From assembly GCF_000402035.1 (NCBI RefSeq), contig NC_021295.1, forward strand, positions 62,001 to 126,000: a stretch of DNA of 64,000 bases, given 5' to 3'. Source of the stretch: Caballeronia insecticola (GTDB lineage: Bacteria; Pseudomonadota; Gammaproteobacteria; Burkholderiales; Burkholderiaceae). The position numbers and the translations under genes were made by a program. Position 1 is the first letter of the stretch, and every line of letters begins with the position of its first letter. Below, in pieces: positions 1-8,274 of this stretch. The notes under the pieces were generated by a model. The model did not search any database. It was not told the DNA's origin and worked only from the letters and a program-made list of their open reading frames with translations.

Positions 1-168
1 ATCGGCGCGATTTCCGTATCGCGTCTGGTAACCAACGCGGCGCTCTCCGCGCATGTCGTCGAGGTTGTTCGCGAGCGTCTTGCATATCGGCCCACGCGCC
101 AGGTTGGCCAGGAATTGGCGAAAGCTCCGGCAGTTCGCAAAGCGCGCAAAGTTTCCGTGCAAGCCTAG
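1..168 (+). CDS. Probable TetR-family regulator, C-terminal end only
   Basis: A reading frame is open from the first base of the window to a TAG at 166-168 and gives 55 residues. The stretch reads like the last helix region of a TetR/AcrR ligand-binding domain (GAISVSRLVTNAALSAHVVE, then VRERL), followed by a basic, disordered-looking tail. The start, DNA-binding domain and most of the protein lie outside the window. It is convergent with the MFS gene at 227, so it could be the local regulator of the minus-strand operon that follows. That role is inferred from position only. The family call rests on a short segment and could be wrong. Confidence 0.45.
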   Translation: MGAISVSRLVTNAALSAHVVEVVRERLAYRPTRQVGQELAKAPAVRKARKVSVQA

Positions 169-226
169 GTTTCTGACCGTCAGACACGGACGTTCGGGCA
201 CGCCCGGTCTGTATCAAACAGTGCTG

Positions 227-1429
227 TCAACGGGCTTCGGCCTTCACCGAATCCAGACGTCCCGCTATGGTGACCATGATGGCTGCCAGAATGAGGATCG
301 CCGCGCCCGTCCATGTGGAGGCGCGCAGGTTGAGATGATCCACCACCACGCCTCCGATGAGCGAACCCACGGTAATCGATAGCTGAAACACTGACGTGTT
401 CAGGCTTTGTGCCGCCTCGGGGGCATGTTGTGTCGCGCTGAAAAGCCAGAGCTGGGTGCCAACCGGCGCCATGCCCCAGGAGACCGCCCACGCAAGCAGA
501 CTTACGATCACGATCGTGATGTGCTGAGGGAATGCGGCTACGCCAATCAAAGACGCAAGGAACAAGATCACATTGCCGTAGACGGTGGCGTGAAGATTGC
601 GGCCCGCAAGCGCGCCACCAAGGAAATTTCCGGCCACCGCCAGAATGCCGAAAGCCAGCAGCAGCCCGCTGACCGCGTTCGAGTCGAAGCCGCTGAGTTG
701 CCGGAGATAGGGCGCAACGAAGGTGTAGCCCGAGAAATGTCCGGCAACCATAAAGATGATCGCAAGATAGATCACGACAATTCTTCTCGACTTCAGCAAT
801 CCGACGAAATCGCGAAGCTTCGCACCCTGCTCCATCTCTATCTTTGGCAGCGTAAACAACTGGAGAAGGAAGACCCCTGCCGCGAGCGCAGTTGCAACAA
901 CGAAGGCAACGCGCCAGTCGTAGTGCGACGAAATATACGATCCCAAAGGAACGCCCACGACAGATGCGACGGAAATACCCGAAAAGACGAGCGATGAGGC
1001 TTTATGTACTTCATCCTTGGAGACCAGCCGGGCCGCTGCAGTGATTGAAATCGACCAGAATCCGCCGACGCCGATGCCCAGGATAATCCGTGCTGCCACC
1101 AGAACAGGATAAGTTGGAGCCGCCGCCGACACCACCCCCGAAGCGACGACGATGCCGGTGAGTACGAGAAGAACAATCCGACGATCGAGTCGCCCGACAG
1201 AGAGCGCCGTGACTGGCGCCGCAATGAATCCGAGTGCTGCGGTCGACGTGACCATCAGGCCCGCCGTTCCCTCGGAAATGCTGAATCCCTTGATAACGCC
1301 AGGCAGCAATCCGACGGGGAGGAACTCCATCACGACCAGGGCGAACGCCCCGAGTGCGATCGCCATGACACCGAGCCACGAGGATTTCGGCAAGGTCTTC
1401 GGATCCTGATAAGTTGCGGAAGCTGACAC
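227..1429 (-). CDS. MFS drug/metabolite efflux transporter (DHA1, AraJ/PbuE-like)
   Basis: This is a 400-aa major facilitator protein with about twelve hydrophobic segments. The loop after the second membrane segment reads SVGRLDRR, the position of the MFS GxxxDRxGRR signature, and the fourth segment has the RIILGIGVGGFW pattern typical of the DHA1 branch (AraJ, purine efflux pumps). It should act in the inner membrane as a proton-driven exporter of a small molecule. The start is GTG at 1429, and the ribosome site in front is weak. It is the last gene of a minus-strand set after the SDR (157-bp gap) and the isochorismatase-like hydrolase, which suggests export of a compound those enzymes handle. 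The substrate is unknown. Confidence 0.85.
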   Translation of the reverse strand: MSASATYQDPKTLPKSSWLGVMAIALGAFALVVMEFLPVGLLPGVIKGFSISEGTAGLMVTSTAALGFIAAPVTALSVGRLDRRIVLLVLTGIVVASGVVSAAAPTYPVLVAARIILGIGVGGFWSISITAAARLVSKDEVHKASSLVFSGISVASVVGVPLGSYISSHYDWRVAFVVATALAAGVFLLQLFTLPKIEMEQGAKLRDFVGLLKSRRIVVIYLAIIFMVAGHFSGYTFVAPYLRQLSGFDSNAVSGLLLAFGILAVAGNFLGGALAGRNLHATVYGNVILFLASLIGVAAFPQHITIVIVSLLAWAVSWGMAPVGTQLWLFSATQHAPEAAQSLNTSVFQLSITVGSLIGGVVVDHLNLRASTWTGAAILILAAIMVTIAGRLDSVKAEAR

Positions 1430-1586
1430 CGGAAATCCCTTGAGTTGGAAGTTCGAATTGCTGCTGATGCTTGAGTTGCAGTCGGCCTTTTGCTCCGGGC
1501 CAGCAGATTCGGACCGAACCCCGTCGAGCCTTTTTTCGGTCGGGGTCGCCTTCGGTCCGTTTGCAAGGGCTTGGCTTGCCGCCTGC

Positions 1587-2324
1587 TTAAGCGGTCAATC
1601 CGCCGTCTACTGTCAGCGTGGCGCCGTTGATATAGCTGGCTTGTTCGCTGGCCAGAAACGCCACCGCATTGGCGATGTCGTCGCCCTTGCCGTACTGCGC
1701 GGACGGAATCATCGGCTTCGTTACAGCAGCAAAATCGCCGCTTGCGGGATTCATGTCCGTATCGATTGCGCCGGGTTGAATCAGGTTGACCGTGATGTCG
1801 CGCGCCCCCAACTCTCGGGACAGGCCTCGTGTGAACGACGTGAGTGCCGACTTCGATGTGGAGTAGACGGTCAGGCCAGGCCAATAGACATTGTTGGCAA
1901 AGAAGCTGCCGATCGTGATGATTCGCCCACCGCGACCGAGATGAGGAATGACGGCTTGCGTGGTCAGAATGGGACCACGAATATTCACCCCAAGCATCGC
2001 GTCGATATCTTGAAGCGGCATCGATTCCAGCGGTCCCACCCGAATGATCCCCGCGTTGTTGACCAGAACGTCGATGCCGCCCAGGAATTCCCGCGCTTCG
2101 GAAATCGAACGCACGATGTCATCGGGGTTAGCACTGTTTGCCTGGATCGCGGTTGCCCTGACGCCGAAAGAGCGAAGTTCCTGTACGAGTTCGCCCGCTT
2201 TCTGCGCGCTCTTCTCGTAGGTAATGACGACATCCGCACCTTCGCTTGCCAGCTTTCGTGCGATGGCAGTCCCGATTCCGCGACTGGCGCCCGTGACGAT
2301 GGCGCGCTTACTCTTTAGAAACAT
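1587..2324 (-). CDS. Short-chain dehydrogenase/reductase (classical SDR)
   Basis: This 245-aa protein has classical SDR length and layout. The N-terminal cofactor motif TGASRGIG is at residues 11-18, the NNAG motif is mid-protein, and the active-site YSTSK (Tyr-x-x-x-Lys) and the IQPGAIDTDM stretch follow. It ends in the usual DGGLT. It is expected to be an NAD(P)H-dependent 3-oxoacyl-(ACP) reductase-like cytosolic oxidoreductase; the substrate cannot be read from sequence. The ATG at 2324 has a good ribosome site (AGGAAG about 6 bases upstream). It lies between the isochorismatase-like gene upstream (about 40 bp away) and the MFS gene downstream and is probably cotranscribed with both. Confidence 0.9.
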   Translation of the reverse strand: MFLKSKRAIVTGASRGIGTAIARKLASEGADVVITYEKSAQKAGELVQELRSFGVRATAIQANSANPDDIVRSISEAREFLGGIDVLVNNAGIIRVGPLESMPLQDIDAMLGVNIRGPILTTQAVIPHLGRGGRIITIGSFFANNVYWPGLTVYSTSKSALTSFTRGLSRELGARDITVNLIQPGAIDTDMNPASGDFAAVTKPMIPSAQYGKGDDIANAVAFLASEQASYINGATLTVDGGLTA

Positions 2325-2366
2325 GATTTCTTCCTCGCATGCGTGATTGATCGTGCCTCGTATTGC

Positions 2367-3071
2367 TCAGGCCACGTCGGCCGTCGCAACCGCCTTCATG
2401 CGTTTGACAGCCTCTTCGGTGGTCCAGAGGGCGTTAGCCAGATATCGATAATTGACCATCGCTCCGAGATAGGCGTCGCCTTCATCATTTCGGCCGCCGG
2501 ATACGGCGTCCCGAACCATCGCGACTTCCATGCCTTCCTCGATGATGTCCCGCATATGCCCTTCCAGGCAGATGTTCGCCACCGGCCCCGCCATGATCAC
2601 CTTTTCGATGCGCCGCATCCGGAGTTGCTTGATGACGTCGTTGGTCCGAGCCGACGCACCCTTGTGCGGCGACGTATTCGCGGTCTTGCCGTCCATCAGG
2701 TACTTCTTGAAACGCTCGGGGTAGTCGGCGCCCGATCCCGCGAAGCCCTCCAGGTCCACCGGATCCTTGCGACCGACGAAATTGATCTCGGTGGCAAGGT
2801 AATGCGAAATGGCCCCGCCAGGCGCTACCCATTGAAGATCCGTTGGGAAGTAGTAATGCGGCGAATGAATAACCGGAAAGCCATACTCTTTTGCGGCCCG
2901 GAGCAACTCTTCGATGTGATCGGGCACCTTGTGCTCCCTCAGGCTGTGCTCGATCATCGGGTAATAGCTGCCGCCTTCGGTGAGGAAATCATTCTGGATG
3001 TCCGCGAGCACCAAGGCGGTGTGGTGTCGGTCGAGCTGCATTTCCGGATTGCGATGCGTGAATGTGAACAT
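2367..3071 (-). CDS. Isochorismatase-family cysteine hydrolase
   Basis: This 234-aa alpha/beta hydrolase belongs to the isochorismatase-like family (nicotinamidase, N-carbamoylsarcosine amidase and relatives). The catalytic Asp is visible in ADIQNDF near the N-terminus, and the nucleophilic Cys in GPVANICLEGHMRD, followed by the typical AMVRDAVSG segment. It therefore has the residues for amide or ester hydrolysis, unlike the second family member at 43233. It is the first gene of the minus-strand set hydrolase - SDR - MFS. Behind it, at 3245-3298, lies a strong inverted-repeat operator candidate. A role in breaking down or detoxifying a small amide or ester is inferred. Confidence 0.88.
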   Translation of the reverse strand: MFTFTHRNPEMQLDRHHTALVLADIQNDFLTEGGSYYPMIEHSLREHKVPDHIEELLRAAKEYGFPVIHSPHYYFPTDLQWVAPGGAISHYLATEINFVGRKDPVDLEGFAGSGADYPERFKKYLMDGKTANTSPHKGASARTNDVIKQLRMRRIEKVIMAGPVANICLEGHMRDIIEEGMEVAMVRDAVSGGRNDEGDAYLGAMVNYRYLANALWTTEEAVKRMKAVATADVA

Positions 3072-3819
3072 GACGAGGTCCTCAAGAGATTCAAGGTCAA
3101 CCGTTAAACAGGCAGTTAAAGAAAGTCGGGCAGAGACAGCTTCTAGACAGATTCGACTGAGAGGCGCACCTGTCCGCTACTAAACGAAATCGAATCGAAA
3201 GCGTTCCGTGCGGTACGGCCAATCGAGCGTCGCCTTCGTTTGGCCATTTAGCGAAGAACACTTCGCTAAATGAGAAAGTTAAGAGGTCTTCGCTAAATTG
3301 TCAAGATTTTTTGTCATGGGCCATCGACAAGCCAGTGTGCCGACGCTGGTTGATCGGGCCCGGAGGTCGAGTCGTCCCGCCGGTAGTCCGGCGGTAGGGC
3401 ACAGTCGTGTGGAGGCAGAAGATGGGGCGACCACCTGATGCGATTAGGCCAAGCCTCCGGTCTGGGCGCAATTGCACTAAGGTATCGTTCGCAGCGAATG
3501 TCGGGCACAGCAAACGAGCACGGTCGTTCATGGCTTGGGATCGCCACGGAAGTGCGATCTGCGAGCCGCCCTGACTGTTCGCAACGCGAGACGAGACCGG
3601 CGAGCGCGTTGACTCGATACCTTCGTGCAATTGCATCGGCTTCAAGAACTCGGCCTAATGCCACCAGGCCGGATGCTGCACATTTGCGAGTGCATGAGTC
3701 CGGGACTGGGCCGCATCGGCTTCGTTCAAGCTTGGACAGATTTTCAGGGTGGCGCGCCTGTGCAGTGGTCGTTTGAAACTGGCGACAAGCGTGCTCCCCT
3801 TCGATATCTGGAGATACGA
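3072..3819. other. Intergenic stretch between divergent genes
   Basis: About 750 bases separate the isochorismatase-like gene (minus) from the azoreductase-like gene (plus). Apart from the operator at 3245-3298 I see no supported gene. Short frames run through 3300-3800 on both strands but lack ribosome sites and recognisable motifs, and the piece in frame with the azoreductase upstream of 3820 has no family resemblance. The stretch could be a decayed gene. Confidence 0.5.
3245..3298. promoter_or_regulatory. Perfect inverted repeat with a third half-site: candidate operator
   Basis: CATTTAGCGAAG at 3245-3256 and its exact reverse complement CTTCGCTAAATG at 3261-3272 are separated by AACA. 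A further half-site, CTTCGCTAAAT, follows at 3288-3298. A 12-bp perfect repeat is far beyond chance in an intergenic region, and the spacing fits a dimeric repressor such as TetR. It lies about 175 bases upstream of the first gene of the minus-strand hydrolase - SDR - MFS set and could equally serve the plus-strand gene at 3820. Confidence 0.7.
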
Positions 3820-4659
3820 GTGAACAAGTTGCTTCTTGTTGCGTCATCCACAAGCGATCGCGCGTCTGCGTTACTCGCCGATACTTATGTCGATGCATTG
3901 AGGGAATTCGATCTTGAACTCCAGATCGACAGGCTCGATCTTTGGCAAGAGGCGCTCCCTACCGTGCAAGGCGAGACCGGGTCCGCGAAAGCCCGCGGTC
4001 TTGGCGAACGGCAAGGCGGCAAATTCGAGCAAACAGCGTGGGATTCGATCGTTTCGATCGCAAACCGTGTCCGCTCGGCAGATCGATATGTCATTGCCGC
4101 ACCAGCCTGGGATGCAGGGGTGCCGTATCGTCTCAAAGAATACCTTGGTGTTATCTATCAACCCGGCGTAATGGTCGGGCTGATTCCCGACTTCGGCTGT
4201 GGCGGACCCTATCACAACAAGCAAGCGACGCTGTTTCTGACTTCGATTGAGAGAGTGGAGCGGTCGGCGGCTCCTCATTTCGGAATCGATCACCAGTCCG
4301 CCTATCTGAGGGATTGTTTGACGCAGGCCGGTATCCGATCCATCGATGAAGTTCGATTCGAGCAGAGAAATCAGGATCGAGACGGCAGTCCGGGCCTGGA
4401 CGACGCGATGCAGCGCGCCATCCGGTTGCCCGCGCGCATGGAGGCAGCCGGCAGACGCATTGAATCCGTTCGAGTCCTGTGGACCACACACGGATTGTCC
4501 GTGCGTTTCCAGACTGGCGTTCGGAAGCGGTCTCTTGGATTTGGCCCGGCTGCACTCAACAGAACTAGCGCTGCTCAGTGTGCAGCACGAGGCGACGGGT
4601 TCACGGTGCAACGGACGGGGCCCGATGCAACTTCGCGGAGCGAGACATGGGAACATTGA
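3820..4659 (+). CDS. FMN-dependent NADH-azoreductase-like flavoprotein with C-terminal extension
   Basis: The start is GTG at 3820, chosen for the GGAGA site at 3810-3814 and the MNKLLLVASST beginning typical of flavodoxin-fold NAD(P)H reductases. The first ~205 residues follow the AzoR pattern: a beta-strand and phosphate loop (VASSTSDRASALLADTYVDA), a LDLWQ segment, YVIAAPAWDAGVPYRLKEYL (the conserved stretch that binds flavin) and the dimer region. It should reduce quinones or azo compounds in the cytosol. The predicted protein is 279 aa, about 70 longer than usual. The tail after about residue 210 has no family resemblance and runs 13 bases into the next gene, so a lost stop codon or frameshift near 4440 is possible. 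Confidence 0.75.
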   Translation: MNKLLLVASSTSDRASALLADTYVDALREFDLELQIDRLDLWQEALPTVQGETGSAKARGLGERQGGKFEQTAWDSIVSIANRVRSADRYVIAAPAWDAGVPYRLKEYLGVIYQPGVMVGLIPDFGCGGPYHNKQATLFLTSIERVERSAAPHFGIDHQSAYLRDCLTQAGIRSIDEVRFEQRNQDRDGSPGLDDAMQRAIRLPARMEAAGRRIESVRVLWTTHGLSVRFQTGVRKRSLGFGPAALNRTSAAQCAARGDGFTVQRTGPDATSRSETWEH

Positions 4660-5012
4660 TTGAGATGCTCACAATCGACATGCTTGAGCGTGAGACAGAG
4701 AGAGTCCTCAACGCACGGCGAATGAAAGGCCGCGCACTCGGAGCAACCTATGCGCTCGCGGTCGCGAATGCCGATCAGATCAGACGCATCGCAGATCTCG
4801 GTCGATCTGGCGTTCTCGTCGAGCGTGCCAGCGAGCCGGTCGAGTGCCTCGATCTGATCGTCGCAGCGTGGCAAGGCTGCGAGCCCTCCGACATCGAGAA
4901 TGACGTTTTGAAGGAGTTCCTGGAAGGTTATTTAGGCTTCGACAGCCCGTTTCCGGGCGCTGTACTGGCGGGCTTCGTTGAAGGCGTGACGGCCTTCGAA
5001 AGACACGTCTAG
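4647..5012 (+). CDS. Uncharacterised 121-aa acidic protein
   Basis: I do not recognise this protein. The start is ATG at 4647, with GGAG at 4637-4640. It has no signal peptide or membrane segment and is mostly helical in character. It opens MGTLIEMLTIDMLERETERV, then has a hydrophobic-acidic middle (ECLDLIVAAWQGCEP) and a C-terminal segment rich in Phe, Leu and Gly (EFLEGYLGFDSPFPG). The start overlaps the end of the azoreductase-like gene by 13 bases, so the two are probably translated together. Coding character is good (high GC at third positions, uninterrupted). Confidence 0.6.
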   Translation: MGTLIEMLTIDMLERETERVLNARRMKGRALGATYALAVANADQIRRIADLGRSGVLVERASEPVECLDLIVAAWQGCEPSDIENDVLKEFLEGYLGFDSPFPGAVLAGFVEGVTAFERHV

Positions 5013-5094
5013 CACGACCGGGTCATGAACAGACCCGAACGGCGCCTGCGTCATTTATGCGACTCGCACGGCGTAGCAATCGGTCAACGCCAAG

Positions 5095-5721
5095 TCATCC
5101 AGCGGGCATTTGCAAGTCGCGATAGCAACGAAATGCCAGACTGATCCTGGGGCCACATCTCCGCGTCTGCTTCGGGATCCCGTGCTCATGCGTCAGCTGT
5201 GATTCGTAGCTCATGATGAGCACACTTCCGGGTTCGAGTTGCAAGTTCCTGGCGTGCGCGGGCTCTCGCCGCGTCCGAATCGACATGCGACGCGCCTCAC
5301 CGAGCGACAAGATGCCGATCGGTTGGCCCTCGACGAGTCTGGCGACACTGTCACCGTGCGGCGCCACGCTGTCGTTCTCGTCCCGATACAGATTCAGGCT
5401 CACATGATTGAACGGAGCGTCGACCAGTGAGCGCATCAAGCCGAAGGCGTCCGCCAGTGGTCAGGGAAGTTTTTCAGCGTCCTTCATGTAACCTGAAATC
5501 AGCCTTGGGACCGCAACTTCCCGGTCGTACATCGTTCGACGGTAAGCGCCCCAGGCGCAGTTCTTCAGCAAGAATTCGAACCAGCAATTCGCAAGGGATG
5601 ACTCAATACAGCCGGGCAAATACCGGATTCCGCCGTCTCCGTCCGCGGCGATCGTCACGGGAGTCGAACCGAAGAGCTCTTGCTGAAGCACAATCTTGCG
5701 TCCCTGAATATCGAAGCACAT
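5095..5721 (-). pseudogene. AlkB-type 2-oxoglutarate/Fe(II) dioxygenase interrupted by an in-frame TGA
   Basis: Two same-frame halves make one AlkB-family protein. The N-terminal half starts at 5721 (MCFDIQGRKIVLQQELFGS) and contains YRRTMYDREVAVPRL. It stops at TGA 5461-5463 inside a KLP-stop-PLADAF stretch. Without any shift the frame then continues with VSLNLYRDENDSVAPHGD, SLGEARRM and ISLAFR to 5095. The iron and 2-oxoglutarate ligands are all in the second half: His-x-Asp in PHGD, His in LTHEHGIPK, and Arg in the final RISLAFR. An intact protein would repair alkylated bases and would be about 208 aa. No compensating start gives a whole catalytic domain, so the gene looks inactivated by a single-base change unless the stop is read through or is a sequence error. 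Confidence 0.8.
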
Positions 5722-6008
5722 CCGCCTGTCGCGACCTCGCTTTAGGCCGGTACTTGTATGAATATACAGCATACGGTCACAGCGTGCTTCTCGTCGACCG
5801 GTCCCTGAAGCCTGCGAACAATGTGCCCGGGCTCCGCCATCAAATGCTGCGCAAATCCGAATCAGGATTATGATTACAAGCTCGCGGACATGACGAAAAC
5901 TGAGGCAGATGTAAGGCATGGGATCGCGGAGGGTCAAGCCGGAAGATGCTCCGCGATAGGTACATGTGCGACGAGACGCGTTCTCCGATATCGTTGAGGT
6001 GAATACGC

Positions 6009-6512
6009 ATGAGGTGGGCAAACCGCATGGTGATGATTCACGCACTGTGCGTCTGCACAGGAGCGACTCATGCTCAGGAGAGTATTCAGAACTGGGGGCA
6101 TGACCCGTTCTTCCAGATTTCCAATGCGCTTCCGGCTTGCCCCGAACCGGCCGGACCGAGAGTCAGCGAACAGGAGTGGATGGGGGAGTCGCATCACCGT
6201 ATCGAGCACGGGAATCATTGTTGGATCGAAGGTCGATGCAGGTTGCCTAACGCCTTCGAGTACGACGGAGAGATCGCCGAAAGCACCCGCCGAAGACTGC
6301 AATGGCTTAGCACGATTCTGCCCGGGTGGAAAAACAGTACGCTCTGGGTGACCGTGTACGAACGCTGAATTTTGGTGCAGGGATGCGTGACGAACAGCTT
6401 TCCTCAGAAGCGCTTTTTTGACGCGATACGCGAGGTGCCGGATGCTGAACGCGTGATCGATCAGACCACGATTGATACGCGCAAAGTGCCTCCTTACCGT
6501 ACGCTTCGATGA
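6009..6512 (+). pseudogene. BON-domain-like exported protein interrupted by an in-frame TGA
   Basis: The frame opens at ATG 6009 with a short hydrophobic, signal-like start ending THAQ. It runs through DPFFQISNALPACPEPAGP, a His/Cys-rich stretch (GNHCWIEGRCRLPNAF) and GWKNSTLWVTVYER. TGA follows at 6366-6368, and then the same frame continues with ILVQGCV, FDAIREVPDAERVIDQTT and PPYRTL to a TGA at 6510-6512. The downstream part matches the second half of a BON-type fold (strand, helix, VxxVxDQ) known from small Burkholderia envelope proteins. As I recall those proteins, a Trp stands at the stop position (RW-hydrophobic-QGCV), which a TGG to TGA change would explain. It would otherwise be about 167 aa. 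Confidence 0.7.
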
Positions 6513-6740
6513 CGAACACGGGCCGAGGCATCCGCAGACAACCATTGAATGACCCTTGCGTCCGACGGCGGATGCGGAATTTCCAGAGAAAAGTTTTTCT
6601 AGTACGACGTTTCTAAAGGGCCTGGTTAGCGGAAGATAACCGGGGGATCGGAGACATGCGGAGTCAGAATCCATGATGTATATCCACGAATCACGGTACG
6701 AGGCGCCAACGTCTCGTGCCGCTTCAGACACGCTGTCAGG

Positions 6741-8030
6741 GTGCAGATGAATGCCTTAAAGCCACATCGAAAAATCGATATGTCGCATGACGCAGAGCGT
6801 ATCGTTACCCCTTTCTACGGATGGTACGTCGTCCTGGGCGCCTTTGCGGTCACGCTCGTCGGGTTCGGAAGCGCCTACACATTCGGCGCCTTTATCGGCT
6901 CGCTCGAACACGATTTCCACGCATCCCGAGGATCGGTATCGCTGGTCTTTTCACTTGCAGGATTTCTGTACTTCGGGTTCGGCATCTTCAGTGGTCCGCT
7001 TGCTGATCGTTTTGGCGCGCGAATGCTTGCCTTTCTCGGCATGCTGGTGACCGGTGCCGGTCTGATCCTCGCCGGATTGGCGCAAAGCCTGACGGGCGTT
7101 TATGCCGCCTACAGCCTGGGGATCGGACTAGGCGTGGGCCTGTCGTATGTGCCCGTGCTGGGTGCGGTCCAACGATGGTTTGTGCGCCGTCGAGGACTCG
7201 CGTCAGGACTCGCGGTGAGCGGGATTGGAATCGGTACGCTCGTCATGCCGCCGTTGGCCACGTTTCTGGTCAGCTCGATAGGCTGGCGTCACGCGTATTT
7301 CGTGCTCGGCATTCTGGCCGCCGTCGTCGGGGGAGGATTTGCGTTACTTCTGGCAAACGATCCGCAAGAGCGAGGCCAGGCGCCAGACGGCGATGCCATT
7401 GCCGATAGGTCCGAACGGCGCCCCGCATCAGGTGTTTCCATTCGTACCGCAGTGACCTCCCGGCGGTTTATCGGCTTATACATCGCCTGCCTTATAGGCT
7501 CGTTCGGCTTGTTCGTCCCATTCGTTCATCTGGTGCCGTTCGCACTCGACCACGGTATCGCTCCTTCCACCGCTGCGCTTCTGCTCGGAGTCGTCGGGAT
7601 TGGAAGTACCGGAGGACGGTTCATCCTCGGTGGGATCGCGGACAAGATGGAGCGCTTGATGACGATCCTTGTGATGTTCGCCGGGATAGCGGGTTCGATG
7701 GTCATCTGGATACTGTCCAAGAATGTCTGGACGCTTGGATTGTTCTCGTTGGTCTTTGGTGTTTTTTACGGAGGCTATGTCGCGCTTCTTCCCGCGGTCG
7801 TGATGGACAGCTTTGGCGGAAAGAATGTCAGCGCGCTAATCGGCATTCTCTATACGAGCGTGGCGTTCGGCACGCTTATCGGTCCGAGTGTCGCGGGGTT
7901 CGCGTTCGATCTCACGCACAGCTACACCGCCCCGATTCTCGCCTGTGCGCTGACGAGTCTCATGGCAGTGGCGATTCTCGCGCTCACATCCCGCGCGAGC
8001 ATTCCCTTGCATGAAATGGAAACGACATGA
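6741..8030 (+). CDS. MFS transporter, oxalate/formate antiporter (OFA)-like
   Basis: This is a 429-aa transporter with about twelve membrane segments. The beginning FYGWYVVLGAF and the loop GPLADRFGARM are characteristic of the monocarboxylate/OFA branch of the MFS, as is QRWFVRRRGLASGLAVSGIG between segments 4 and 5. It should move an organic acid across the inner membrane. The start is uncertain: GTG 6741, ATG 6747 (AGG at 6738-6740) or ATG 6780. ATG 6747 has the better spacing. It is upstream of, and in the same direction as, the quinone oxidoreductase and the cis-CaaD-like tautomerase, so import of a substrate for that pathway is possible but is inference from position. Confidence 0.85.
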   Translation: MQMNALKPHRKIDMSHDAERIVTPFYGWYVVLGAFAVTLVGFGSAYTFGAFIGSLEHDFHASRGSVSLVFSLAGFLYFGFGIFSGPLADRFGARMLAFLGMLVTGAGLILAGLAQSLTGVYAAYSLGIGLGVGLSYVPVLGAVQRWFVRRRGLASGLAVSGIGIGTLVMPPLATFLVSSIGWRHAYFVLGILAAVVGGGFALLLANDPQERGQAPDGDAIADRSERRPASGVSIRTAVTSRRFIGLYIACLIGSFGLFVPFVHLVPFALDHGIAPSTAALLLGVVGIGSTGGRFILGGIADKMERLMTILVMFAGIAGSMVIWILSKNVWTLGLFSLVFGVFYGGYVALLPAVVMDSFGGKNVSALIGILYTSVAFGTLIGPSVAGFAFDLTHSYTAPILACALTSLMAVAILALTSRASIPLHEMETT

Positions 8031-8143
8031 TTTCGGGGAAAGCCGTAACGTGGCGGAAAGTCAAGACGCGAGATCTTCCTGATCGCGCTTGACGCGATGC
8101 AACGGTGTGTACGGCGTTCGTATATTCGAAAGTGTGTAACTGC

Positions 8144-8166
8144 ATTCAAGCGAAGATGGCTTGAAT
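8144..8166. promoter_or_regulatory. Inverted repeat upstream of the quinone oxidoreductase: candidate operator
   Basis: ATTCAAGC at 8144-8151 and GCTTGAAT at 8159-8166 form a perfect 8-bp inverted repeat with a 7-base spacer, about 110 bases before the ATG of the oxidoreductase gene. A dimeric repressor or activator site is plausible. No regulator gene is adjacent. Confidence 0.4.
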
Positions 8167-8274
8167 TTGGAAGAAGTTGCAGGCATTCTTTGCGCTTTGC
8201 AGGTGGAGTGCGTCCGACATCTTCATGTCGTTGATGTTCACGTGCAACTATTCTGTGTATATCCGGAGAAGGCC

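Noticed and set aside
5461..6368. Selenocysteine or a reassigned TGA as explanation for the two in-frame TGA codons
   Set aside because: No selenocysteine insertion element is visible, neither family uses selenocysteine, and other genes here use TGA as a normal stop. Nonsense mutation or sequence error is simpler.
5934..6731. 265-codon minus-strand frame across the BON-type gene
   Set aside because: It is rich in Arg, Ser and His with no domain pattern and lies antisense to a coding frame with family motifs, so it is a high-GC shadow.
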